A DNA stretch of 64,000 nt from positions 22,296,019 through 22,360,018 of the forward strand of contig CM073552.1 of assembly GCA_037074615.1 (NCBI GenBank). The letters are read 5' to 3'. A program made the translations under genes and the position numbers. This document shows, piece by piece, positions 11,773-23,747 of this stretch; the stretch's first letter is position 1; every line of letters begins with the position of its first letter. Below the pieces are notes generated by a model, which saw only the letters and a program-made list of their open reading frames with translations, was not told the origin of the DNA and ran no database searches. This stretch comes from Leucaena leucocephala. Lineage: Eukaryota; Streptophyta; Magnoliopsida; Fabales; Fabaceae.

Positions 11773-12600
11773 ACGAGGCATAAGGAGTTTTGATAGCAAT
11801 AACCCATTGATCGCGTATATTTAAATATTTAACGATTGATTAGAGGATTTATTTATCTTTTTGTCCATCTAACTAATATTAAATTTTCAATAATAATACA
11901 GTGGAAAAAGATGATTAAATAATAGCTGAGCTATGAATCCCTTTAAATTTAATAATATCTAAATGTTAATTGTAATAGAATAATGTTTAAAAATATTTAA
12001 TAAGAATACAGTAGCAATTATGGAGAGCACAATTCAGCCGACAAAGTACCAAAGATAATTAATTAAATAGACAATAATTTTATGGGTATGCTCACGCCGA
12101 CCTTATAAGAAAAATAAGGAGGAACAACTTCTATTCTCCGCGTAGACCAGAGCAAGATGACGTCGCAGAGAAAACGATGGAGGAGTGCAACCCAAGGCAC
12201 AGCCCATAACATAACTACATCTGACAGAGACGGACACACACTTTAAAGTTTAAAGCCACCCCCCCCCCCCCCCGACATCCCCGTCATCACCCCGACCCCT
12301 CTCATCCCTAGGCTCTTCCCACTCTTCCGTTTCTCATGAGCTATTGGGCCTTCCATTCTTTTTACATTTTGAGCCCATTATTGTTGGGCCGTGCATTCCT
12401 TCTATTGTTCTGGGCTATAATGGCCCCAGAAAGTCCATAACCTTCTTCCCCATTGACCTAAAGAAATATTGGGCTTCGTCTTGTTTTGGACTTCATTTTC
12501 ATCCATTGGGCCCCAAGTTTTGCAATCTGTTTTTTATTGGTCCAAAGATGTGTGTGTCTTTTTGCCAAACATATATGTTGCATAGTGTACTGTCATTGAA
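11146..12600. other. gene-free spacer with simple repeats
   Basis: AT-rich sequence with no coding evidence. It holds a hexanucleotide array of TGTCGG, about 5.3 copies, at 11741-11772, and a run of 15 C at 12259-12273 that is a likely sequencing and assembly trouble spot. An open frame at 12344-12649 lies just before the RNase H remnant and has no recognisable features. Confidence 0.6.
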
Positions 12601-12967
12601 GCAGAATAATAGGCTATCTATAAAGGTCTTAATCTTGCTTGGGAGCTAGGATTTAAGAACGTTATCTTGGAAACAGATGCGAAGAATGTTGTGCAAATTA
12701 TATCTAATCAGACTATTCATGCTTCCAGCCTTTTGCTTTCAATGATACATGACCTTCTGATTCTTCCTTGAAAGATTGAGATCCACCATATCTCTAGATA
12801 GCAAAATAAAGTGGCCGATACTCTAGCGAAGGATAGATTGATTACCACATCAATATCTTATTCATGTCCTTCGCATTTGACATCCCTTGTTAGTAATGAT
12901 TGTTTGGGAATTAATCCCCACGTAGATTAGTTTTATTGATTTTGGGTGTTCAACCCTCACTTGTACC

Positions 12968-13005
<38 letters not shown>
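12600..13005 (+). pseudogene. 3' end of a dead LINE-type element (RNase H remnant and AT tail)
   Basis: Plus-strand translation from about 12609 gives AIYKGLNLAWELGFKNVILE, then TDAKNVVQII, MIHDLLILP, an IHHISR trace and NKVADTLAK. This is the second half of an RNase H-like domain (ExDxxxxV...HxxRxxNxxADxLA) with stops. After a short 3' UTR-like stretch ending in cacttgtacc comes an A run and an (AT)n array at 12977-13005, which looks like the 3' tail of a non-LTR element. The reverse transcriptase is missing. Confidence 0.65.
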
Positions 13006-13009
<4 letters not shown>

Positions 13010-13129
13010 CATAGTACAGTATATGTATAAAAAAATAGATATATTGCATAGTGGACACATCTTTCAATAAAAATTTAAACCTTCGTTAGCTACGTTACGA
13101 GAAATTTTAACCCTTTCTACTATACTCAA

Positions 13130-13400
13130 CCTCGTTGGTAAAGATGTCTGTTAATAATCAAGAAGAAAGAATAAAGAATAAAGATTTATTCAATTAGTAA
13201 GAAACTGACTCATAATATATAAGATTGTGAGTTTCAATTAATCTTGTTGTCGATATAAGAGTCTTGTTAGTAGATAATTTATAAATACCTCTATAAATGC
13301 TCTTTGAATCTAGAGTCATACCTTTACCTCGGTGAACTCTCAAGATCAAAATAACCTATCTAAACTTTATTCATGTAAAAAGAGATAATAATAAGATTTT
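13130..13400 (+). mobile_element. SINE-like repeat, family 2
   Basis: Contains segments that recur near 63600-63800: a gtgagtttcaatt box-B-like motif, a linker with ttgttgtcgatataagag, and a 3' part with aaatgctctttgaatctaga. The recurrence at a distant site and the tRNA-promoter-like box suggest an old tRNA-derived SINE. Ends not defined. Confidence 0.4.
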
Positions 13401-15328
13401 TTTTTGGACAAAATAATAATACTTTGATTGAACAACAAATCAATCTTTTAAGGGGGACCTAACCTTATAAAAGGTGAGAACCTATGATAACCTTCCCTTT
13501 ATCAGGACTCAACTATTTTTCACACCTAAACACATTCATAATAGGATGCAACATGATGCATTCCTTTTTGTCTTTTTTTTTTCCCGAAAAAAGAGGGAAT
13601 TATCTAGGTTACATTCGTGTTAATATCCTTATAAATGGAAGACGGAAGTGTCCACTTATGAGTAATACTCTTATTAAAGTCGACGAAAGAACTTGTCCAT
13701 TGTTAAAGCATTTCCAAGAGTACAATACATAGCAAACACTTGGAACTATTTTTCTAAGCTATTTGTTTTTTCCCCCAACAACTATCCACATATATGTTTA
13801 TTGCAAATGCGACGTACAATTTATTTAAGACGTTAAATCCAAATTTAACATAATCAGTAAACGACTGAATTGGAAAAAGTCAAGACTTACTTACTCCCAA
13901 CTGATTTATATTTTAAAATTACTGGCTTTGAACTTACACTGCCAAACTTATATTATATTTTAAGAAATATTTTTTATCATTGTTGAATTATCTTGGGTTG
14001 AACTTCTATTACTTTTTTGGCATTTATCATGGCTGATTATTTTTAATTTTTTAGACTTTGTAATTAGTTCACATCGTGTGGGAAATATTTTTAAATAATA
14101 GATTATTTCAAAGAGGTTTGTCAATTTTTAAATCCAAAAATCGGCTCCCTTGAGTACTAAGAAAATAAGACCCATAGTTTTGAGGATAACTCTAAATAAA
14201 AGAATGCTAATTAGAGGCAGAAAATTGAGCATGCATAACACGGATCCCATTTGACTCGTCTCGAAGATTAAATCTTAATTTATCAAATGCTTCTAGACGA
14301 GCTTCTATGCAGTATATATGCCATAATAATACTATAGTGGAATAAAATGAGATATTCGGTAATTGAATGAATTAATTTAGATTTATATGTTTTTAATAGT
14401 TAGGAAACAAATAATGTTTTCGGAAATTTTATTACTCATGACTCATGAGTATCTAAATTCAAGTACATTTATTTTCTAATTTTTGTATATAAAATTCTTT
14501 ACAGTATTAATATTTTTTATGTATAAAAATATATGAGGTACTTATAAGAAATAAAACTTTTAATCAGGTATTTGTGAAAAATTTCCTCATAATTTTTAAG
14601 GTCACATGTGATTTAATTTCATCATTACCAAATACCAACCATTTTTCACTTAATGGACAATATCTTAGTTAAGTACTAATAAGTTGCCAGTCTTGGAATT
14701 TAAAACAACTTATTCGCGTCTTATTATTAAAGCACAATTAAAACAGAGATAATATATTCACATCAACAACTATTAATTTCCTTAATTCCTAATCAATAAA
14801 AAAATTTAAAATTATCCCACACGAAAAGAACAGACACACATTAATTAGATTAATTAAGAAATATTATCCCCAATAGTGGAGATGGAGATAGAGATGGGGT
14901 GGATAAAAAGAACATCAATTTCACATTGCGTTAGGGGAATTGATTGAAAGGATAGCACTTGATAGCGTTGATGTAGGCAAAAGATCATAATAAATAGAAG
15001 CTGATGTTGCCTTCAATTTTGTAGTTTTGCAAACTAATTAAACTTTAAAATAAACCAAAATTTATAAATAAAACCTAATAATTAATTAATTAGACCTTGA
15101 CCTATCTTATTCCATCTTCACCTAACTCATTGCACTGACCACAACTCATGTGGCGCACCCAGTTTTCGGCCTTTGGATCCATTGATCTCTACTTTGAATG
15201 AAACTACTAGTATTTAAAATTATTGGGCATGATATCGACAACTGTTTAATTTTCACAAATTATATATTCCTCTTTTTACCAATTATTTATTTATTTGCTC
15301 GATATCAATTTTCAACCATTGCCCGTGT
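13401..15328. other. gene-free AT-rich spacer
   Basis: No coding evidence. An open frame at 13484-13732 has no family features and is rejected. Nothing else identifiable was seen. Confidence 0.5.
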
Positions 15329-15824
15329 TAGGGATATCCATTTTGTCCCGTCTCAGGTGTCCCGACCCAGTCCCGATAATTTCGGGACGGGTCCGTCCCG
15401 TCCCGAAAGGGATCGGGCCGGGACAAAGGTATGAGTCAGGACGGGACGGGTCTCAGCTCGTCCCTCGAAAATTCAGTCCCATCCCGAACTATTTTTTTTT
15501 TAAAAATATTATATTATTCTATCTTTTCCACTCTTATATAGATATTTTTATTCTTATACAGATATTTTTATATTATTTTTTTCCTTATATGGGTAAGTTA
15601 TTATTTTCTATTAGAGAAGAATGTTGGTATTTAGAGGAAGTTGCTATGGTATTTTATATGGAATAATTTATTGAGATGATTTTATTATAATATTTTTTTT
15701 AAAAAAAATAAAATCGGGAATTCCCGAACCCGTCCCTATCCCGTCGGGATCGGGACAAATTCGGGTTGGGACGAGACACGGGATGAGGTTGTCCCGGTCC
15801 CGACCCGTCCCATGAACAAGGCTA
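15329..15824. mobile_element. second hAT-type MITE with 8-bp target duplication
   Basis: A 496-bp element flanked by GCCCGTGT on both sides (15321-15328 and 15825-15832). It starts TAGGGATATCC and, read from the other strand, TAGCCTTGTTC. Both ends are rich in gtcccg/cgggac blocks (15345-15440 and 15715-15810) arranged as inverted subterminal repeats around an AT-rich core. The perfect 8-bp duplication and TAG ends support hAT. Frames inside it are incidental. Confidence 0.8.
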
Positions 15825-15832
15825 GCCCGTGT

Positions 15833-16207
15833 GATGCACAACGTGACTTCGGATCATTAAAAATATAGATTTCGCTTAAGTTCAATTAATTAACATTTTT
15901 TGTTAGTGAAACAAAGTTAACAGTTGTTGATGTAAACATAAATTAAACATAATTTTAATGTAAAATATATATATATTTTAAAATTTAAGGGGCTTAAATA
16001 AAATCTAATGTAAACATAAATTAAACATAATTTTAGTGTAAAAATTATTTTGATTCCTCAATTTTATTTATTATTTTGATTAAGTGAATTATTTATGTTT
16101 CATGTCAAATCAATCTTATATAACTTTAATTAGAAGAGCTAGTAGTTTATAAATGTATACGACATTAGCAAATGTTTTTGTCCCTCTGTTTTGGCCGATG
16201 GATATTG
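15833..16207. other. gene-free spacer
   Basis: AT-rich, with a short internal duplication (aatgtaaacataaattaaacataattttaNtgtaaaa at 15929-15962 and 16008-16041). No gene seen. Confidence 0.45.
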
Positions 16208-16728
16208 AGTAAGTGTGTGTTTGGAAAACACCCAAACCGCGATTTTAAAAGGGTTTTTGGCCCAAATTTCGATTTGAAAAAATTTTAAAATAAACAGGCT
16301 TATTTGTCCATAAGTGCTTTTGAACAAAACAATGGTTTAAAACTATAGTTTTGAATAAGCTATTTAAAATAGCTTTTTCAACAGTAAAAGCACTTATGGA
16401 CTATCCAATTACTATCTTACTCCTAATTTTTCTTACACCCTCTCTCCTCTCTCCTACTTTTTCTTACACCCTCTCTCCTCTCTCCTACTTTTTCTAACAC
16501 CCTCTCTCCTTTCTCCTCTCTTCCTTCTCTCCTCTCTCTTCTCTTTTCTCTAACTCCCTCATCTCTCTTACTTTAAATCAAATCATACCCTTTTTGGTAA
16601 TTTACCACCATAAAAGTCATTCTAAAAATAACTATCCAAACACCTATTTATTTAAAACCACTTTTTTTCCATAAGCTCTTTTTTTCATAAGCCCTTTTTC
16701 AAAATCCTATCCAAACAGTCCCTAAAAG
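16208..16728 (+). mobile_element. CT-rich MITE-like repeat, copy A
   Basis: Best-preserved member of a family found at least seven times in the window. Hallmarks in order: a gtgtgtttgg end; aaaattttaaaataaacag; ataagtgcttttgaacaaaac; agtaaaagcacttatggact; ctatccaattactatcttac; a run of ctctctcctctctcc; aatcaaatcatacccttttt; ataactatccaaacac; and a right end with tatccaaacagtcc. The two ends are partly complementary (gtttgg/ccaaac). No coding sequence. Confidence 0.7.
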
Positions 16729-18950
16729 ATAAAAAATTAGTTTGCAGAAACCACACTTAAGGACCAAATCAAAACCACGACTTAAAATGCTTCTGGAACA
16801 TTTTGAATGCACTATAAATTATACATATTGAATATGACTTCATTTTATTAACATTTATTAAAATGATTTGTCCCCCAAATTTAGGTCACTTTTTGGGCAT
16901 AAAAGAAAACAAAGAACTTAGGTCACTGGTTTTATACTTAGGTCAAATTTTGTTAATTTTCACCGAGTCAAAATAATTGGATTATTGAAGTAGCTTAGCA
17001 AAACAAGTGGAAGTTTACTCCTCACTCCCAGGGTAAATTCTAAAAAAAATATTACTTAAATTTTAAAATTTTAAATTAAAATTTACTACAAAAATATGTT
17101 GTTATTTACTTTATAAGAGTAGTCAATAGTTTATAAAGTATAATAAACAAACTGATCTTGATCTGAAATTTTAAAATTTAAGTGATATTATTTTTAAGAT
17201 GTTTTCTTTAATTTATTCTTTCCACCTAATCCTAAAATAAATTAATAGAAATTTATGAAACTTGTTGAACATGAACAAAATTAAAAAATAATAATATTAA
17301 TATAAATATTATAAATGAATTATCTATTTATTTATTTTAAACAAGAGAAGGCACACATTTTTGATAAAAAGACAAAATGACATTAATAATTAAACATAGA
17401 CTTAAAAAAAAGTAAAACACATAGAGCATATAATATTAATAAAAGTTAGAGAAAAAGATTCAGTGAAAATAACATAAACAACAAATAAAGGAAAGACTTT
17501 TAACTAAGGAAAGAACTTCTTTTTAAGGAATTGAAGACGTCCTACTTAAATCTATGTAAAAATTAATGAAAGCTCAGAGAAGGCACAAATTAAAATTTTA
17601 AATCCTGTAGAGGCGGCGGCCTCAGATATAAAACCACTCACTTACAAATTACTCGAATTGTTAATCATTATCTTAACTCTAATGTGTTGCATTTTTCCTT
17701 ATTATTTTCCAGCTTATTTATTTAAATAAAAAAGGAAACTCAAAACTCAACCCTGACTAGCCGACTAGCCGTATAAAGAAATTTATTATCACTGGGTTTT
17801 ATTAGTTCAAGTCTATGAATACAGCTAGCTCACGGAATGTATATTATTAAATATATTTTTGCCAAGAATGTTCTAGCTCTTAGAATTTCTTTTTGTTTAC
17901 CTTTTTTCCCACTGTTTTAAATTGGATAGATGCTATTATTGTGACAATATCAGTATAAAAAACGTCATGATCATTTGCTGCAAGTTGGCTCTGAACTTAT
18001 CTCATGCATTTTTTATTTACACGATTAACTAGGTCAAAAGAAAATAAATATTTTTTTGGCCAATCAAAAGAAAAATGATTTAAAATTCAATATATGTGGT
18101 AAATAATTTGTGAGATTATTTAAAAGCACTCGACCTTTTCCCTTGATTTTAAAAAATATTTTTTTGGATCATTTCCAATCAGGTTCCATTCATTCAACAG
18201 CTGTTGATGATAACAATCATATACTTTTTCTATAATATGACTTTTATAATAATCAGAAATTTTCTTAACAGTTTTGTTATACAAATAATAATATATATGT
18301 AAGAGTGATCAGTCTATTTCACCAAACAATTGTGGAAGGCACAGAAAATAAGTAATCTCAATTAAAAAATATATTTGATATGAAGAGAATGATTTTAATT
18401 CCATATGTCCATTCATAAAAGATTATGCAATATTATTTATTTTGGTGGGTGTAAATTTTTGAAAAGAGGTTAGAGTAACTCACAATTTAAGAGTAAAGCG
18501 AAATCTCCCTTTTTCCTACAAAATAAAATTATTAATTAGATCTTGTATCCCAAATCACACACAGATCCAAGAAGCAACCAATGAGCGGGCAATGATTTTT
18601 ATCAAGTACCTTACTTTAAAACAACATCTAAACAAACCAAAAAAGCTAGATATTTTTCTGTTTTTATAAGAACAAGGGGCTACCTCAAACCCGGGTAATA
18701 ACTACTTTAGGGAAGAAATTAAATATACAAAAAAACAAAGCAAACCAACCAATCTTGGTCTAAAAGCTAAAAACCTATCAAACCAAACGAGGAAAAAAAT
18801 AATATTAGGAATGATAAAGTGGTACAACACAAAGAAGATTATAATGAGACTTGGTTCTAGTATATAGATATATGTATATGGTTGTGTGCTGCAAAATATA
18901 TGTGTGTGTGTGGTTTGCACATAGCTTTCAAGTTTACCTTCAATGTCTCA
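16729..18950. other. gene-free AT-rich spacer
   Basis: About 2.2 kb without coding evidence on either strand. The minus-strand frame at 18702-18920 is low-complexity and unsupported. The final few hundred bases are upstream sequence of the small gene at 19147. Confidence 0.5.
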
Positions 18951-19146
18951 GGGTGCGTTTGCGTTGAAATTTTCATGGCTTAGCGTGAAGAACTAGACTT
19001 TAATCCATTACTCCACGTCATCATCTTCCTCTTTTTATACCCCAAGAATTTCAATCCATTCTCAGAAACCAAACCTCTCTCATATCATAACTGTTATCTT
19101 CTTCTTCTTCTTCTTTTTTCTCTCATCAAAGATTATTCTCAGAGAC

Positions 19147-19461
19147 ATGGAGGGTCTTATTCCTTTTGTGTACAGAACTATAATGCAATACAGGAATAGT
19201 AAAGAAGGAGCCATAGGGTCATGGATTTGTGAGTCACCTTCTTATTCGTACGTTAGACTTTCTGGTGGTGACTCGGGTCGGTTTTCAACTTCTGTTTCTA
19301 CTTTATTCCCTGATTATGGCTTCTCTGCAAGTACTGCGCCACCGCCACCTGCCAAGTCATCATCATCACCTTCATCTTCTGCAACACAATTCCGCGTTCA
19401 ATCTTCTGGCGTTCAATCTTCAAGTTCTCCTAATTTGAAACGTCGTCTTGTTTCAGCATGA
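19147..19461 (+). CDS. small plant-specific protein, unknown function
   Basis: A single-exon frame of 104 residues starting MEGLIPFVYR and ending in a TGA stop. The N-terminus resembles a plant family of about 100-150 residue proteins of unknown function that begin MEGLIP. Visible features: a conserved-looking first third, a central SYSYVRLSGGDSGRF segment, then a serine/proline-rich tail with APPPP and runs of S, ending in the basic NLKRRLVSA. There is no signal peptide or membrane segment. The leader is pyrimidine-rich with a (CTT)n run at 19098-19117, and a weak TATA-like tttttatacc lies near 19032-19041. The overlapping frame at 19229-19438 is a shadow. I do not know the function. Confidence 0.8.
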   Translation: MEGLIPFVYRTIMQYRNSKEGAIGSWICESPSYSYVRLSGGDSGRFSTSVSTLFPDYGFSASTAPPPPAKSSSSPSSSATQFRVQSSGVQSSSSPNLKRRLVSA

Positions 19462-22359
19462 ACAACAACATCCATGTTTGTCTTTGTGTGCTTGAAGGAA
19501 GCCGAAGGCTCAGCACGATAAGTTATCTTAGTAAGAAGAAAACTTAGCTTAGGTAAAGCTTTTAGGTGTTTTATATATCAGGACTTTTAGTAAGAACATA
19601 ACAAGTTTTTATTAAACAATATCTGATATATTGCAAATATCTAAACAACTTTACTTAAGTTTTGTGCTCCTGGTGGTTTGAAAACTGCATAGTTTTATTA
19701 GGGGGTTGATATTAAAGTGTTATGAGTTTGATGTGTTTCCCAAATTGTGAAGGTCTGAGAATTAACCAAGCCTGTGGAAAAAACCAAAGGGGTTCCAAAA
19801 CGCTTGGTTAATTAGTTAATTAGTGTGGAAAATCAATGTAAATAGGGGATTCTGGTGGTGCATGAGAAGAAAAATAAATATATGCATGTGTACTGAGGCC
19901 AAAGGGCCAGGTGGACTGTGAGCTTAAGAGTATTTGATGTTTTGATTATCAAAGGGATATGTTAATGTTTCTTGGCCAAAGTGGTCATGGAAACTCTGAA
20001 CATGCAATAAAATATTTAATCTGCAATTGCTTGTTTGTGTTCTGTTCTCAACTCTTCTATGTACTTGTAGTTTCTTGATCATGAACCAATAGAGGTTATT
20101 CCCTAGAAAAGAGTTTTCTTTTTTTCTTTTCGTGTAAGTTAGATATACTTTTAAGATAATTTTGTTTGTTAATTGACCGTAAATTACATTATCAGTACTA
20201 GTACATCTAATTAATTATTTTCTGCAGTTTTTACTCACCACGGTGTATGAATAATAGAGTTTAAATTTTAATAATTTTTCTCTTTATTATAATTTTTACA
20301 AAATTTGAAAAAAAAAAAGAAGACAGGGAAAAACAAAAGAAATTAAGGAATAAACGAATATGCCTTAATACACTCCTTCTTCTTTTGTTTGGGGCCACCT
20401 ATATATACGCTTGTATTCTTATAATAATTTTTAAGTACTTTTGGGGTTCAAAATAACAATCATATATTATTTATTGGTAGAATTATAGTAGTAATGAATG
20501 AGCTTTTAATAGAATCTTCAATTATAAAAAAAGAGATAATTAGTGGCTAATTATTATTTGATAAATTAATTGGGGAGGAGGTTCAAAAGTCTTGATCAAC
20601 CAACTTTTGGGTCAATATCAATCCAACAAGAGGCCACCATCTTTACTCCAACAAGTTTCCTCTCCTGGTTGGCGGCTCAAGGCTAAATGTCTCCATTAAA
20701 TGCTCCCCTTAACAAGATTTGAACTAACCCCACTTTTCAATTATTTCACCAATGGATAAGTTTCATTTTACTACTTAATTAAAATCTAAAAGGGATATAA
20801 TTATAAGATGTATCATTTTCCATTTTCCATTATGACTGGGCATGCATTCTACTCCTATGGTCATATTTATAAGTCACTTTCAGCATATTTTATGCATATC
20901 AAGAAAAACTTAAAACCTAATTAATTATGCTATAAAATTTAATAACTTTTCAATTTTACCCCTATTTGATATATATTAATCCCATAGAAATAGAGTCAAT
21001 ATAATAATAAATGAAGGTAAAATAGTATTTATATAAATAATTTTTCTCTCTATCTTATAAATATGACCAAAATAAACTTTCTTTCTATAGGACCAATAGA
21101 ATAACGCATGAGAGATTATTAGAAGTTTTAGCTGAACTTGTTTTCTAAGAAACAATCAATTCAGTCCATTTATGTGGAAATATTAAATGGAATTAAACCT
21201 GCAAGCTTTAATTTACATGACACTAAACCACCAGACCATGTGGAAATAATTTGATCATTGATAGTACAAGTACAATCTAAAGTTTAGATTAATGTCCACA
21301 TTAAAAAAACAAGAGATTGACCAATAAGTTATAAAAAAAAACAATTTTGCCCTACTAAAGTTTAGATCCAAGAAGGAGCCAAAAGTATTTAATTAGGAGA
21401 AAATGTACAATGAAGATGTTCAGAGATCTGCAGTCTGCGGATGGTGTATTCGAAAAAGATACATTGACCTCAAAGAAAGATCCCAAGTGGTGGGGATTGC
21501 CAACTCATTTTGCATTCCAACCCTGTTTTTCATTTTCAACATTTTCTTGCAAGATGACACAACAGAACTCAGGAGATCTGCATTATTTAGTAACACTCAG
21601 GAGTACGAAAGAAATTATAGTTCTAATGAAACGGAATATAATATTGAGTTGGTATTACTAAATTACTAATAAGAAGTGAAGTAGCCACATTATTCAGCAA
21701 AAGAAAAGGAGTGAAGTGTTGTGAGCACAAGATTCTTCGTCACGAACGATGTCCGCCATCTGAGGAAACCTCACCTTTCCTTTTGTCGCCTTCATCACTT
21801 TTATTTGTTTACTTCTTCAAAACCATTTGCCCATTAACCTCCTCTGCTTTGCAAATTCACTTTGGAAATATAAATCCCAAAACCATCCTTTCGCGTACGA
21901 GGTTTCACTAATGTCCCCATAATATCAAGCTTATGCTACATCCGTTGGTACATGAAAATAACTACTATTGTGTCCGGTCTCTATTATAAATCACTTAATT
22001 AGAATCACCCCAATGCTTCCCACTCATACTTACATGGGAGCTTCTATATCACTAGACTACAAAATCATTAGGATGGAATACTCTGTTTAAAAATAGAATA
22101 AATTTATTATTTTACTTCTATTTAAATAAATTGTTTTTAGATTTGTATTACATTCTATTTCATAATAAATAATTTTAAATAAAGGTGATGATATTGTAAA
22201 ACTTAATTAATTAATACCCCATTAACTGAGATAATAAGATCATCTATCTTTTCTAAAAGGTGTCTTATTCACACTCATTTAGATTTGACAATGCTTATAT
22301 ATCAACTAATACTAATATATATCAAATGCCAAAAAATTGCATTAAAGGAATGATCTGGG
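19462..22359. other. 3' flank of the small gene and gene-free spacer
   Basis: The first several hundred bases probably include the 3' UTR. From 20850 to 21110 there is an imperfect inverted pair (ctatggtcatatttataag and cttataaatatgaccaaaat) suggesting an old MITE. Two overlapping plus-strand frames at 21403-21669 compete in different phases and have no recognisable domain. Nothing else identified. Confidence 0.45.
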
Positions 22360-22362
22360 ATA

Positions 22363-22720
22363 CACTGGTGGAAAATGGGCAATCGAAATCCCCATTTTTA
22401 AACCGGTCAATGCGGAGACGGTTTTACAAAAATGAGCGGTGGCATTTTTGTAAATAAAATGAAATATTCACACCGTATTTACTCATGAACGATGTGGAAA
22501 TATTTAGTCCGGTTTAGATGTTTACTTTCTACAGCGGATGTTATAGAGACCGATGTGGAAATATTTCGTCCGGTTTAGATTTTTACTTTCTACAGCGTAT
22601 TTATATTGACCGAGGTGGAAATATATAGTCCGGTGTCTGTTTTATAAAAAAATTAAATGTTTACACCGGTTTTAAAATTAACCGATTTAAATATAAACAC
22701 CCGGTGCAGCTTCATCGCCT
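22363..22720. repeat. left subterminal repeat array of the CACTA element
   Basis: Repeated units contain accgatgtggaaatattt, then gtccggttta, then tttactttctacagcg, at about 22490-22640, roughly 65 bases apart. Ends with variants of ccggtgt/ccggt. Subterminal repeats of this type bind the TNPA-like protein in En/Spm elements. Confidence 0.75.
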
Positions 22721-22933
22721 CTTCAGTTTCCTGTCTATGATTTCCCGCTCGCTTCTTTATTTGTCAGACCTTTCATTTCACTTCTTGGGTTCCCAACGTT
22801 TATACTTTGTAGTCATTATGATAGAAGGCCAATTGCGCATTCTTCTATATTCTTATTGATCATGAACGTTAACCATATATATATGTATACCATTCTTCTG
22901 TTTTATTTTCTTTTCATCTATCTGACTCCTCCA

Positions 22934-23260
22934 ATGGCCTCTTCCTCACGCACGCCTCCTTCTCCGCCCAACAAAAGAAACAGAGACGACTTTGAAGACA
23001 AACATCCTGATCCTCACCCTTCTGTTCCTTCTCCTCCTCCCCTGGTTGTGACTCTGATGGAGAGGCTTGAGGAACTCATACTGCGCTTCAATGGGCTGGA
23101 GGACTCTGTGGAAGAACTGAATCGCAAAGTTGACAGACTGAAAGCAAGTTTCAGGGATTTCCGCTCAGAAGTTCGCCGCCATCAACCCCGTGATAGCTTC
23201 TTTAATCCTGTTGATCTCACCCAATCTGATGACTCCCAAAACTCTGAGTCTGATGAGTAG
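22934..23260 (+). CDS. small proline-rich, coiled-coil protein of the CACTA element
   Basis: A frame of 108 residues from the ATG at 22934 (MASSSRTPPSPPNKR) to TAG at 23258-23260. An in-frame upstream ATG at 22856 would add a hydrophobic segment that looks like translated leader, so I prefer the later start. Layout: serine/proline-rich basic N-terminus, acidic patch (DDFEDKH), a proline stretch, a probable coiled coil at about residues 38-75 (LMERLEELILRFNGLE and VEELNRKVDRLKASF), and an acidic tail ending SDE. It lies between the left array and a second array, so it is an element gene. Its function is not known to me. A DNA-binding or oligomerising partner of the transposase is possible but unproven. 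Confidence 0.6.
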   Translation: MASSSRTPPSPPNKRNRDDFEDKHPDPHPSVPSPPPLVVTLMERLEELILRFNGLEDSVEELNRKVDRLKASFRDFRSEVRRHQPRDSFFNPVDLTQSDDSQNSESDE

Positions 23261-23342
23261 TGAAAGATTGCAACTTTTATATATTCTGATGTATATATTT
23301 TTTTGGGAGAAAGTTGATGACATGGCTGACTCTGGATGTAGG

Positions 23343-23520
23343 AAAAAAAAACTGATATATTATACACCGGTCCATATTTATTGACCGGTGTAAAATATAC
23401 TATAAATAAACTGATATATTTTACACCGGTCCATATATATTGTCCGATGTAAAATATACTATAAATACAACTTTTATATTTATATCTACACCGGTGTAAC
23501 AGTTTGTCCGGTGTATAGTT
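23343..23520. repeat. internal ACCGGT repeat array upstream of TNP2
   Basis: Contains at least three copies of the palindromic motif tacaccggtccatat...accggtgtaaaatatac, spaced about 65 bases. It is followed by a CG-rich stretch (tcgcgcc, ttcgcgcgtt, cggcgcttcacggacg) and a probable leader intron (donor near 23627, acceptor near 23725) just before the TNP2 ATG at 23748. Confidence 0.75.
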
Positions 23521-23747
23521 TCTTATTTTTTTTCCAAATACTCTTTTATTTGGTACATTTCTCGCGCCTTCCATCTCTCATTTTTCCCTGGTTCGCGCGT
23601 TAAGACTTCTCGGCGCTTCACGGACGGTGAGTTTTGTTTTGAACTCCTCTCGCGAACTGAAAATTTATTCTCTCCATGCATTAGCTGCAACGTAATGGTT
23701 TAATTTCTTATTTTCTGCTTTTCTAGTTCTTATAGTCTTCCACAAAT

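Noticed and set aside
12344..12649. 101-codon plus-strand frame
   Set aside because: No domain, repeat-rich setting, runs into a retroelement remnant; probably chance.
15198..15666. Overlapping plus-strand frames
   Set aside because: They span the border of a hAT MITE and translate its GC-rich terminal repeats.
21403..21669. Two overlapping frames of ~85 codons
   Set aside because: Different phases compete over the same DNA, neither has recognisable features or splice partners.
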